NCBI GenBank assembly: GCA_023392575.1
Contig: JAEVYV010000142.1
Coordinates: 1-6,424, forward strand
Direction: 5' to 3'
Source: Bacteroidota bacterium
Lineage (GTDB): Bacteria; Bacteroidota; Bacteroidia; Chitinophagales; Chitinophagaceae
DNA: 6,424 nucleotides
Under the pieces are notes generated by a model that worked only from the letters and a program-made list of their open reading frames with translations, had not been told where the DNA came from and did no database searches. Below are positions 1 through 6,307 of this stretch, one piece after another; the stretch's first letter is position 1, and the number at the start of each line of letters is the position of its first letter. Position numbers and translations under genes: made by a program.

Positions 1-666
1 GGGCTGACTTACAGAGGTAAACACTCCGGAATGAATGTTCTGGTTGCCCATTCCATAGACCAAAAAATAAATCAGGTTCAATCCGGCATGAAGGCCAATA
101 TTCATCCAGAGCGATCTGGTGCGCACCACCGAAAGAGCAAAAGCCAATCCCAGGATTAGGGAGAAAATATTGTTTCGCATACTCCAGCCTTCCATCCACA
201 TGTCATCGGCAATGTATAAAGCGGTAGACAGCAGCACTATGGCCGGCGTGGACAGGCGGTTTTTCCAATGGGCAAACACATAGCCGCGGGTCATAACATC
301 GTTTGTTGCCGACCCTAAAAATGATGCTACCAGGGCCTGCACGGCAACCCAGGAGGCTTTGTCCCACGATTGCCATTCTATAAATTTCAAACTGCCAAAG
401 GCAAGCTCTGCCAAGGTTAAAGCCATCCAGGTCAAACCGCCAATAATAAGGCCTAACAGCAGGAATTTTTTCCATTTCGGGTTTCTGGCCAATCCCAACC
501 CGTTTAGTCCGGTATGGCTGCTCCACCGGGCAAGAAAGTGAGCCAAAGGGAAGAAGGAAACAAACACTGCCAGCCAAACCAGATCGTTTCCTTTGACCAA
601 ACTGGGAACCAACCGCAGGGATAGATTAAGCACTGCAAAGCCGATAACAAACTTGAGGGTATTCAT
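1..666 (-). CDS. CPBP (CAAX/ABI) family membrane protein, catalytically degenerate, C-terminus cut by window edge
   Basis: Reading from ATG at 666 gives 222 codons that stay open to the window edge, so the C-terminus is missing. The protein is strongly hydrophobic, with several membrane segments (about 5-20, 29-46, 68-90, 108-120, 140-153, 167-181, 188-205). The second half matches the layout of the CPBP/CAAX intramembrane protease family: an RGYVF segment (127-131), then a hydrophobic helix, then a GLAFALSVVRTRSLW-type helix and a final HxxxN motif (H193, N197). In active family members motif 1 is EExxxR and motif 2 is FxxxH. Here motif 1 reads N122-D123-V-M-T-R127 and the histidine position of motif 2 is aspartate (Y151...D155). 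Family assignment is by pattern; loss of protease activity is inference. An in-frame TAA lies upstream of the ATG and no clear Shine-Dalgarno is seen. It lies downstream of the TonB receptor gene on the same strand, but a terminator separates them, so it is probably a separate unit. Confidence 0.75.
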   Translation of the reverse strand, partial: MNTLKFVIGFAVLNLSLRLVPSLVKGNDLVWLAVFVSFFPLAHFLARWSSHTGLNGLGLARNPKWKKFLLLGLIIGGLTWMALTLAELAFGSLKFIEWQSWDKASWVAVQALVASFLGSATNDVMTRGYVFAHWKNRLSTPAIVLLSTALYIADDMWMEGWSMRNNIFSLILGLAFALSVVRTRSLWMNIGLHAGLNLIYFLVYGMGNQNIHSGVFTSVSQP

Positions 667-821
667 CTTGTGCTGTTTCTCAATTGCCTTTCTGTTGGTT
701 TTTCTTCTGTGTTTTAAGTTAGGGGCGAAAACCTTTTGTCTTACTCGGTTGTGTTAGCCTGTCTAATTTGACAAACCCGTCTTTTGCAGTTCCTATTCTT
801 TAGTCCTGTGCTGTCAAACTC

Positions 822-853
822 AAAGAAAAACCCCTACCGGGGAAGGAGGGGTT
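822..853 (-). terminator. Rho-independent terminator after the TonB receptor gene
   Basis: The arms AACCCCT (829-835) and AGGGGTT (847-853) pair perfectly, with a further CC/GG pair inside (837-838 with 845-846) and a 6-nt loop. Read on the minus strand, the stem is followed by TTTCTTTG, giving a T-rich tail. It sits about 46 nt past the receptor stop codon, so it most likely ends that transcript. Confidence 0.75.
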
Positions 854-858
854 ATGTG

Positions 859-885
859 AAAAAGCGGAAGGCCCTCAACGTCCGC
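859..885 (-). terminator. Weaker terminator-like hairpin just past the receptor stop
   Basis: GCGGA (864-868) pairs with TCCGC (881-885) across a 12-nt loop, and on the minus strand the stem is followed by five T (859-863). With only five pairs it is weak alone, but it lies between the receptor stop and the stronger hairpin at 822-853 and may act in tandem with it. Confidence 0.35.
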
Positions 886-898
886 AGGTCCAATTCTG

Positions 899-3172
899 CT
901 AAAAGAAAAAGGCCAGGCTTAACCGTGCAAAAAACGGGGTTCCCGGAGTAAAGTGAATTTCCGAAACCGGCGCCGGCTCGTTTTCTAACCGGCTTTCCGT
1001 GTCAAACTGGGTTTCCTTCCATTTGGTATTGAACAGATTTTGAATCGCCAGTCCGGCTTCCCATTTCTTTTGGGTATAGTTCACAGCGGCATCTGCCACA
1101 AAATAGCCTTTGGCTACCACCGAATTGTCTTCATTGGCCGGCCGGTTGCCCATAAAACGGTAGCGCAGGCTTCCATTCCAGCCGTACTGCTTTCTATACG
1201 TTAAGCCGCCCACACTGGTCAGGCGGGGCGCCAGCGGTAAAAAGCTTTCTGCTTTCTCCACACCCAAAGCCCTTGGCCGGGCCAGGCTTATATCAGCATC
1301 GGCAAACAGGTTTTGGGCGATCTGGTACCGGGCGGAAAAATCAAATCCCATTCTGCTGGTTCGCCCGCCGGGTTCCACCACGCCTTCATCGCCTACATAA
1401 ACAAATTCCTGGTCAAGCCATAAATACCACAGGGCTGATTGAAACACCAGCTTGTTTCCCAGTTTAAAGATGCCGCCTAAATCGGAGCCATAAGCTGGCG
1501 GCAATACCTTTTTCCCGTTTTGCTGTACGGCCACCCGGGTATCATTGCTGTGAAAGCCCCTGCCGTTGTATAGATAGAGTTGAACCTTGTCGTTCACCCG
1601 GTAGTTGAAATTAAGCTTGGGACTAAGAATGCTGGCCTGGGCTGTAAATACCTCTGCCGCCAATTGATCGTGATAGCGGTTGCGAAAATGGTCGGCTCTA
1701 ACGCCGGCGGTGAGATCCAGTCTTTTTGAAAGGGCAAAACGCTGCAACCAGTAAGCGCCTGCATTCAGTTCGTCAATATTGCCCCGCATGATTTCTGCGG
1801 TATTGGCCTCCCGGTCCCGGGTTCGGGTCAGTTCAATATCGTTCACATCATCATAGCGCAGTTGCACGCCGGCCTTTGTTTCGGTTTTAATGGTTCCTAA
1901 GGAAAACTCTTTTTGATACGAACCATTGTACCCCCAGATATTGCGGTCTTCCTTTTGCCTTATCTGGTCGCCGTTGACCGGGTCTTCTTTATAAAAAGTA
2001 AAATTGGAGTAGAGTTCAAACCGGTATTTGCTGTAAAAGACCTGGTTGCGAATAGCACCTCCGTTCGGCAAATTGGTCAGTAATTCCAGACTGCCGTTAT
2101 ACCGGGATGTTTTGCCGCCTTCTGTATCGTCGATGGCTCCGTAAAAACCAATCATGCCGCTTTCCACCGCCCGGTCGGGTATTTGGCCGGAAGCATTCCA
2201 CTTGCTGGTGAAGCCGGTGGCCATGGCTGTAAGGCTGGTGCGTGGGTTGATGTTTTCGTGGTATTTAACAGTACCGTTGAAGCGGCTGAAGTTCTGCGGA
2301 CTGTCGAAATAACCATCGGTACGCGAAGCTTCCCCGGCTATATACAAGCTTCGCACTCTTCTATCGCCTTTGGGCTTTATTAGGTTGATCCCTGTAATGC
2401 CCCGGAAAGTGCCAAACTGCCCGCCTTCTATTTTAAGGAAGTCGTTTTCCAGGTAGTCTTTGGTCTTGAATGCTACAAAACCTGCCGTAGTGAAATTTCC
2501 CTTGTCGGCAAAATAAGGTCCCTTGTTAAAAGCCACTTTATCAATCAGCTCGGGAATCACAAAATGCAAATCGGCATAGCCCTGTCCATGGGCATGGCTT
2601 ACCATGTTCACCGGCATGCCGTCTACCGATATATTGATGTCCGTTCCGTGATCAATATCAAAGCCTCTCAGGAAAATCTGTTCCGCTTTGCCGCCACCGG
2701 CATGCTGGCCAATAAACAATCCCGGCACCATGCGTAATACTTCCTGCGAATTGTTGATGGGACGCAGGTGAATATCCAGATCGCTGATGGTTTTAAATAC
2801 CCCGCTGCCGGAAGTGGTTCGTACCGTGACTTCAGATAAGCTGGAGATCTTTGCTTCCAGGGAAACAACGGCGGTTCCGTTGTGAAAGCTCAGCGCTGGA
2901 ACATTCACTTCTTTTGCTGCATACCCGATGTGGGAAACAAATACCTTATTTGTTTTGGGCGACAGACCGTTTAGGCTCACAAAGCCGTTTTCATCTGTCG
3001 TTGCCGAAAAATGCAAATCCTCGCTCTGTACCAGGGCATCGGGCACCGGTATTTTTGATGCGGCATGAATGACATAAAGCCCCTTTGTCTGGTTTTGGGC
3101 ATTCAGGGAAGGGTTGGCGGTTAGAATGAGAAAGCAAGTCAGGATAAAAAAACTCCGAAATACAAGTGGCAT
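899..3172 (-). CDS. TonB-dependent outer-membrane receptor with carboxypeptidase-like regulatory domain
   Basis: A complete 757-residue protein, expected to import a ligand across the outer membrane using energy from TonB-ExbB-ExbD. Residues 1-25 form a signal peptide with a likely cut after LNA. Residues about 30-107 look like a carboxypeptidase-D regulatory-like beta-sandwich (VPDALV, TTDENGFVSLNGL), common in Bacteroidota receptors. A possible TonB box (SEVTV) lies near 113-117. The plug domain spans about 125-235 (SQEVLRMVPG, IFLRGFDIDHGTD, ISVDGMPVNM). The rest is a 22-strand-type barrel ending in LSLAFFF, with the terminal aromatic residue expected of BAM substrates. The plug is histidine-rich around 175-203. 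No SusD-like lipoprotein gene is adjacent, so this is not a SusC/SusD glycan pair within the window; the ligand cannot be told from sequence. The ATG at 3172 directly precedes the hydrophobic signal peptide. It is transcribed divergently from the acyl-CoA dehydrogenase gene and ends in one or two hairpins. Confidence 0.95.
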   Translation of the reverse strand: MPLVFRSFFILTCFLILTANPSLNAQNQTKGLYVIHAASKIPVPDALVQSEDLHFSATTDENGFVSLNGLSPKTNKVFVSHIGYAAKEVNVPALSFHNGTAVVSLEAKISSLSEVTVRTTSGSGVFKTISDLDIHLRPINNSQEVLRMVPGLFIGQHAGGGKAEQIFLRGFDIDHGTDINISVDGMPVNMVSHAHGQGYADLHFVIPELIDKVAFNKGPYFADKGNFTTAGFVAFKTKDYLENDFLKIEGGQFGTFRGITGINLIKPKGDRRVRSLYIAGEASRTDGYFDSPQNFSRFNGTVKYHENINPRTSLTAMATGFTSKWNASGQIPDRAVESGMIGFYGAIDDTEGGKTSRYNGSLELLTNLPNGGAIRNQVFYSKYRFELYSNFTFYKEDPVNGDQIRQKEDRNIWGYNGSYQKEFSLGTIKTETKAGVQLRYDDVNDIELTRTRDREANTAEIMRGNIDELNAGAYWLQRFALSKRLDLTAGVRADHFRNRYHDQLAAEVFTAQASILSPKLNFNYRVNDKVQLYLYNGRGFHSNDTRVAVQQNGKKVLPPAYGSDLGGIFKLGNKLVFQSALWYLWLDQEFVYVGDEGVVEPGGRTSRMGFDFSARYQIAQNLFADADISLARPRALGVEKAESFLPLAPRLTSVGGLTYRKQYGWNGSLRYRFMGNRPANEDNSVVAKGYFVADAAVNYTQKKWEAGLAIQNLFNTKWKETQFDTESRLENEPAPVSEIHFTPGTPFFARLSLAFFF

Positions 3173-3249
3173 GTCTGGTAATGATTTTTATCAAAGTCCG
3201 CAGGGAGCTTTGGTGGATCAACAATGTTTTGTTTTAATGGTTTAGCCGG

Positions 3250-3257
3250 CAAAGTAA
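3250..3257 (-). promoter_or_regulatory. Weak candidate -7 element for the TonB receptor gene
   Basis: On the minus strand this reads TTACTTTG, one base off the Bacteroidota -7 consensus TAnnTTTG. It would give a leader of roughly 70 nt before the receptor ATG. No TTG is seen at a suitable -33 distance, so this is only a candidate within the 243-bp divergent region (3173-3415). Confidence 0.2.
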
Positions 3258-3384
3258 AGCGTAAATAGCATATCCCGTTCATCGCTGCCGGATGCAAGAG
3301 GCGGGGTGGGCACCGGAAGAAAATCAGGGGGTAAAAAGAAGGGGTTATCCCCAAGACGTATGATGTTCACTAACGGCCATCGCC

Positions 3385-3392
3385 TATATTTG
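3385..3392 (+). promoter_or_regulatory. Bacteroidota-type -7 promoter element for the acyl-CoA dehydrogenase gene
   Basis: TATATTTG is an exact match to TAnnTTTG. It ends 24 nt before the ATG at 3416, implying a short leader of about 16-18 nt. The -33 position is poor (TTC at 3365-3367 rather than TTG). The AT-rich leader before the ATG has no Shine-Dalgarno, which is usual in this phylum. The same arrangement recurs before the YggS-type gene. Confidence 0.6.
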
Positions 3393-3415
3393 CCACACAA
3401 TTTAAACGACTTGCT

Positions 3416-4570
3416 ATGAACTTCCAGCTCAGTGAAGAACACCTGATGATTCAACAGGCGGCCCGGGATTTTGCCCGCAACGAGTGTCTGCCCGGCGTTA
3501 TAGAACGCGACGAGAAAATGCAGTTTCCCCGCGAACAGATCCTAAAGCTTGCCGACCTTGGCTTTTTAGGCATGATGGTCAGTCCCGAATACGGCGGCGC
3601 CGGTTTGGATACCATCAGCTATGTGCTGGCCATGGAGGAGATCAGCAAGATAGACGCCAGCGTCAGCGTGTGCATGAGTGTGAACAACAGCCTGGTTTGT
3701 AATGGACTGGAAGCTTATGGCACCGAAGAGCAAAAACAGAAATATTTAACCCCGCTGGCCCAGGGAAAAAAAGACGGGGAACTCTACACCGGCGCTTTTT
3801 TATTAAGCGAACCTGAAGCGGGCAGCGATGCCACCTCGCAACGCACCACCGCTGAGGACAAGGGCGATCATTACCTGCTAAACGGCACCAAGAACTGGAT
3901 CACCAACGGCGGCACCGCTTCGGTGTATTTGGTGATTGCACAAACCGATGTTGCTAAAGGCTCCAAAGGCATCAACGTATTTATTGTAGAGAAGAACTGG
4001 CCCGGCGTGGTGGTGGCTGCCAAGGAAAACAAACTGGGCATCCGCGCCAGCGACACCCATACCATTTTGTTTAACGATGTAAAAGTGCCCAAAGAAAACC
4101 GCATAGGCGAGGACGGGTTTGGATTTAAGTTTGCCATGAAAACCCTTGCCGGCGGCCGCATTGGCATTGCCGCGCAGGCGCTGGGCATTGCCAGCGGCGC
4201 TTATGAACTGTCGCTGAATTATTCGAAAGAACGGAGGGCCTTTGGTACCGAAATTTCCAACCACCAGGCCATTGCCTTTAAGCTGGCCGATATGGCTACA
4301 AGAATTGAGGCCGCCCGGTTGCTTTGCATGAGGGCTGCTTTTGATAAGGACCAGAAGAAGGATTATACTTTAAGTTCTTCCATGGCCAAAGTATTTGCCT
4401 CGGAAACTGCCATGTGGACCACGGTAGAAGCCGTGCAGATCCACGGTGGTTATGGTTATGTAAAAGAATACCACGTAGAGCGTTTGATGCGTGACGCCAA
4501 GATTACCCAGATCTACGAAGGCACCAGCGAGGTGCAGCGGATCGTCATCAGCCGCAGCATTTTAAAATAG
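3416..4570 (+). CDS. Acyl-CoA dehydrogenase, short/medium-chain (butyryl-CoA dehydrogenase-like) type
   Basis: A complete 384-residue FAD-dependent enzyme, the usual family length. It is expected to oxidise an acyl-CoA to the trans-2-enoyl-CoA and pass electrons to electron-transfer flavoprotein, in fatty-acid or branched-chain amino-acid breakdown. The N-terminal helical domain is about 6-118, the middle beta domain 122-217, and the C-terminal helical domain 229-378. Signature one is LSEPEAGSD (130-138), followed by NGTKNWITNGG (156-166). RRAFG (273-277) is the FAD-contact segment and QIHGGYGY (341-348) opens signature two. The catalytic base is expected to be E368 in IYEGTSEVQR, the position used by short- and medium-chain enzymes, rather than the helix position of isovaleryl/long-chain types. 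Chain-length preference cannot be fixed from sequence. The start at 3416 is supported by the -7 element 24 nt upstream and a canonical N-terminus. It appears monocistronic: a strong terminator follows and no ETF genes are in view. Confidence 0.96.
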   Translation: MNFQLSEEHLMIQQAARDFARNECLPGVIERDEKMQFPREQILKLADLGFLGMMVSPEYGGAGLDTISYVLAMEEISKIDASVSVCMSVNNSLVCNGLEAYGTEEQKQKYLTPLAQGKKDGELYTGAFLLSEPEAGSDATSQRTTAEDKGDHYLLNGTKNWITNGGTASVYLVIAQTDVAKGSKGINVFIVEKNWPGVVVAAKENKLGIRASDTHTILFNDVKVPKENRIGEDGFGFKFAMKTLAGGRIGIAAQALGIASGAYELSLNYSKERRAFGTEISNHQAIAFKLADMATRIEAARLLCMRAAFDKDQKKDYTLSSSMAKVFASETAMWTTVEAVQIHGGYGYVKEYHVERLMRDAKITQIYEGTSEVQRIVISRSILK

Positions 4571-4582
4571 ACAAAGGCTCAG

Positions 4583-4648
4583 AAACAAATAAGTGGCAGG
4601 CCGGGAGCAAACCGTTTCGTTGGTGCTTCGGGCCTGCCATTTGTTTTA
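4583..4648 (+). terminator. Long hairpin terminator after the acyl-CoA dehydrogenase gene
   Basis: TGGCAGGCC (4594-4602) pairs perfectly with GGCCTGCCA (4631-4639). The stem continues inward with mismatches (4604-4609 with 4624-4629, then ACC/GGT). After a 3-4 nt bulge it continues outward, with AAACAAA (4583-4589) facing TTTGTTT (4640-4646). The loop is about 8 nt. The downstream arm runs into TTTGTTTTA, a T-rich tail. The A-rich outer left arm means the structure could also work on the other strand. It begins 13 nt after the stop codon. Confidence 0.8.
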
Positions 4649-4717
4649 CTGCCTGCCTTCCCTGCACCGCTTCACCGCCCTTCGGAACCGGTATTTTATC
4701 CAACCATCGAATGCGGG

Positions 4718-4725
4718 TAAATTTG
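4718..4725 (+). promoter_or_regulatory. Bacteroidota-type -7 promoter element for the YggS-type gene
   Basis: TAAATTTG matches TAnnTTTG exactly and ends 22 nt before ATG 4747, almost the same spacing as at the acyl-CoA dehydrogenase gene (24 nt). A TTG at -33 is not obvious; only a T-run (4694-4697) lies at about that distance. Its position downstream of the ATG at 4711 argues that the longer start is not used. Confidence 0.55.
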
Positions 4726-4746
4726 CAGGACAACAATACGAACGCA

Positions 4747-5427
4747 ATGCTGACCGACCGGAACAAATATTTGGAGATTAGTAAAGAGCTGAATGCCCAA
4801 AACGTAAGGCTTGTAGCTGTTAGCAAAACCAAGCCCGTAGAGGCGATCAAGGAGCTGTACGACCTGGGCCAGCGGGACTTCGGAGAGAACTATGTGCAGG
4901 AACTGACAGAGAAGCAACCGTTGTTGCCCGGCGATGTCCGCTGGCACTTCATTGGACACCTGCAAACCAACAAGGTGAAATACCTGGCTCCCTTTGTGCA
5001 TTTGATTCACGGTGTGGATAGCTTTAAGTTGTTGAAAGAGATCAACAAGCAGGCGCAAAAAGCCAATCGGGTCATCGGGGTTTTGTTGCAGGTGCACATA
5101 GCCCAGGAAGAAACCAAATTTGGCCTGGATGAAAACGAATTGAAGGAGTTGCTGGATACCCGCCGGAGCGAAGTGGAGGCCCTGCAAAACATTAACGTGA
5201 CGGGGTTGATGGGGATGGCTTCGTTTTCGGATGATGAAAAGGTTATCCGCAACGAGTTTCGTTACCTAAAAAACCTGTTTGATGCATACGCTCCGGTGCA
5301 ATCGGCCAACATTCATCTGCAAACCCTTTCCATGGGCATGAGCAGCGATTATAAAATTGCCGTAGAAGAAGGCAGCACCCTGGTGCGCATCGGCAGCCTG
5401 CTTTTTGGGGCCCGAAAATATGTGTAA
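4747..5427 (+). CDS. yggS: YggS/PLPBP family pyridoxal-phosphate homeostasis protein
   Basis: A 226-residue cytoplasmic protein of the alanine-racemase-like TIM-barrel fold that binds pyridoxal 5'-phosphate without known enzyme activity and helps balance B6 vitamers and amino/keto-acid pools (family knowledge). The PLP-binding lysine is expected to be K27 in VAVSKTKP. Other family blocks are FGENYVQE (45-52), the UPF0001 signature WHFIGHLQTNK (66-76), GLMGMASF, LSMGMS (194-199) and VRIGSLLFG (213-221), which surround the cofactor and its phosphate. The frame is open from an ATG at 4711, which would add 12 residues (MRVNLQDNNTNA). I prefer 4747 because a perfect -7 element lies at 4718-4725 and because related proteins usually have only about 25 residues before the lysine. 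No domain is missing. It is preceded by a terminator and followed 56 nt later by a miniprotein gene on the same strand, with which it might be co-transcribed. Confidence 0.93.
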   Translation: MLTDRNKYLEISKELNAQNVRLVAVSKTKPVEAIKELYDLGQRDFGENYVQELTEKQPLLPGDVRWHFIGHLQTNKVKYLAPFVHLIHGVDSFKLLKEINKQAQKANRVIGVLLQVHIAQEETKFGLDENELKELLDTRRSEVEALQNINVTGLMGMASFSDDEKVIRNEFRYLKNLFDAYAPVQSANIHLQTLSMGMSSDYKIAVEEGSTLVRIGSLLFGARKYV

Positions 5428-5483
5428 ACGGTAATGACTAACCGGTTGGCATACTTTTTTACTAGTTTTAAGAAACCTCAGTC

Positions 5484-5693
5484 ATGAAAAAAGCATATTT
5501 TTCTTTTGTAGCCCTGTTTCTTGGTGCGATGGCAGCCGTTGCACAGGAAACCAAAAAAGTAGACGTAGACATTAATGCCGATACCGGTGGCGGCAACTGG
5601 TACGCCTCGCCCTGGGTATGGGTGGTGGGCGCCGCCGTGTTCATTTTGTTGCTGGTGGCATTAACCCGTGGAAGCGGACGCCGAGCCGATTAG
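5484..5693 (+). CDS. Small exported single-pass membrane protein of unknown function
   Basis: A complete 69-residue ORF. Residues 1-20 form a signal peptide (KK, hydrophobic core, AVA before Q21). An acidic/polar stretch with a KKVDVDINAD pattern and GGGNWY follows (21-41). A transmembrane helix spans about 44-60 (WVWVVGAAVFILLLVAL), and a short basic tail (RGSGRR) ends the protein. The predicted layout is a short periplasmic segment and a cytoplasmic basic tail. No catalytic motif is visible and I do not recognise a named family; my impression that similar miniproteins occur in other Bacteroidota is recollection, not shown here. Start ATG 5484 is directly followed by the signal peptide. Possible -7 elements upstream are each one base off consensus (TACTTTTT 5452-5459, TAGTTTTA 5463-5470). 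It is followed 18 nt after the stop by a strong terminator. The textbook signal-plus-helix architecture and terminator make it a likely real gene. Confidence 0.8.
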   Translation: MKKAYFSFVALFLGAMAAVAQETKKVDVDINADTGGGNWYASPWVWVVGAAVFILLLVALTRGSGRRAD

Positions 5694-5710
5694 TTTTTCT
5701 TACATACATA

Positions 5711-5743
5711 CAAAAAAGACCGGTGCGTTGCCGGTCTTTTTTG
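5711..5743 (+). terminator. Strong rho-independent terminator after the miniprotein gene
   Basis: AAAAAAGACCGG (5712-5723) pairs with CCGGTCTTTTTT (5731-5742), twelve perfect pairs extended by C5711-G5743, around a 7-nt loop. The T run forms the tail on the plus strand, and the A run gives the same on the minus strand, so it may act in both directions. Confidence 0.9.
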
Positions 5744-5753
5744 TGCTTGCCTG

Positions 5754-5782
5754 AAAAAAAGATACAGTTGCCTGTATCTTTT
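5754..5782 (-). terminator. Second hairpin, best read as a minus-strand terminator
   Basis: AAAAGATACAG (5757-5767) pairs perfectly with CTGTATCTTTT (5772-5782) around a TTGC loop. On the minus strand the stem runs into seven T (5754-5760), and on the plus strand into four T then GGGG, so the minus strand is the better fit. It would serve any transcript from the right, including the doubtful small ORF at 5852-6058, or back up the preceding hairpin. Confidence 0.7.
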
Positions 5783-5851
5783 GGGGAGTTCATCTATCAT
5801 GAACGCATTGCTATGCGCTGAATTTTCTATTACAATTGTTTGGATAAAATT

Positions 5852-6058
5852 TTATTTGCCCGAGAGCTCTTTCATCCAATAGTGAAACTTCCGGATCCTG
5901 TTTTTACTCATGTTCACAAAAGTTTCCTCGGTTGTTCTTGTCAGATACAACAGGTAACAGATTATCGTCATCAGCACAATAAAAAACCACACTGGAAACA
6001 TAACTCTGATTTTTACTCCTAAAAATCCAAAGACCGTTCCAAAGTTTGGGATGACCAA
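5852..6058 (-). CDS. Doubtful small membrane protein ORF, possibly interrupted at its 5' end
   Basis: The 68-codon frame opens at TTG 6058 and contains a clear hydrophobic segment (about residues 21-40, FPVWFFIVLMTIICYLLYL) followed by a basic tail (SKNRIRKFHYW...ELSGK). An internal ATG at 6001 would give a 49-residue form that keeps the helix; an AGGAG lies 14 nt before it, rather far. In the same frame upstream, ATG 6100 begins MNPFNATKDHRK and is stopped by TAA at 6062-6064, so the original gene may have been about 82 codons, broken by one nonsense codon. A terminator-like hairpin with a T7 tail on this strand (5754-5782) lies 70 nt past the stop. I recognise no family. It may be a real small gene, a decayed gene, or chance. 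Confidence 0.35.
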   Translation of the reverse strand: MVIPNFGTVFGFLGVKIRVMFPVWFFIVLMTIICYLLYLTRTTEETFVNMSKNRIRKFHYWMKELSGK

Positions 6059-6100
6059 TAATTATTTTCTGTGATCCTTTGTGGCGTTAAAGGGGTTCAT

Positions 6101-6158
6101 TGTTGACTTTGTTACAAATAAGGCGGAATAACACAAAACCTATAGAAAAAAGTCAACA
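6101..6158. repeat. 10-bp perfect inverted repeat with 38-bp spacer
   Basis: TGTTGACTTT (6101-6110) is the exact reverse complement of AAAGTCAACA (6149-6158). On the minus strand the downstream arm ends directly before ATG 6100, and the spacer holds a TATAGGTTTTG stretch that resembles a -7 element with one extra base. It could be a paired operator for a regulator, a transcript hairpin, or chance; no function is shown. Confidence 0.5.
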
Positions 6159-6307
6159 GTAGTTTCCACAGGGTGGTGCATGGTGAACAGGCTCTTGGGT
6201 TTCAGTCCTTCTTTAAGAGAATAAAAAGTTTAAACACTTGCGGCGATTAAGAAATCAATCAATAATTCAAACCATCGAAGGCAAAGATTGTAGCCAAAGA
6301 AAGTTCT

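Noticed and set aside
203..577. Minus-strand 124-codon ORF overlapping the CPBP gene
   Set aside because: It is in another frame of the same strand, lacks membrane or family motifs, and the frame from ATG 666 clearly carries the CPBP pattern.
899..3172. Possible SusC-type glycan importer
   Set aside because: There is no neighbouring SusD-like gene and the length (757 residues) is shorter than typical SusC proteins of about 1000 residues.
3341..3352. GGGG-TTAT-CCCC hairpin in the divergent region, followed on the minus strand by TTCTTTTT
   Set aside because: The stem has only four pairs and there is no gene for it to terminate. It could be a leader attenuator for the receptor only if that promoter lies further upstream, which nothing shows.
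3871..4264. Two antisense ORFs within the acyl-CoA dehydrogenase gene
   Set aside because: They arise from codon bias of the dehydrogenase; neither has recognisable domains.
4711..4746. Twelve-codon N-terminal extension of the YggS-type protein from ATG 4711
   Set aside because: A consensus -7 promoter element lies within it, and the residues match no usual YggS N-terminus.
4696..5187. 163-codon ORF antisense to the YggS-type gene
   Set aside because: It is the mirror of a strongly recognisable YggS coding sequence, shows no motif of its own, and would start inside that gene.
5804..5817. CGCAT-TGCT-ATGCG small hairpin
   Set aside because: Five pairs without a T tail or adjacent gene; within chance expectation.
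5840..6022. Plus-strand 60-codon ORF in the gene-poor region
   Set aside because: It has no hydrophobic segment, no promoter or terminator context, and overlaps the more protein-like minus-strand frame.
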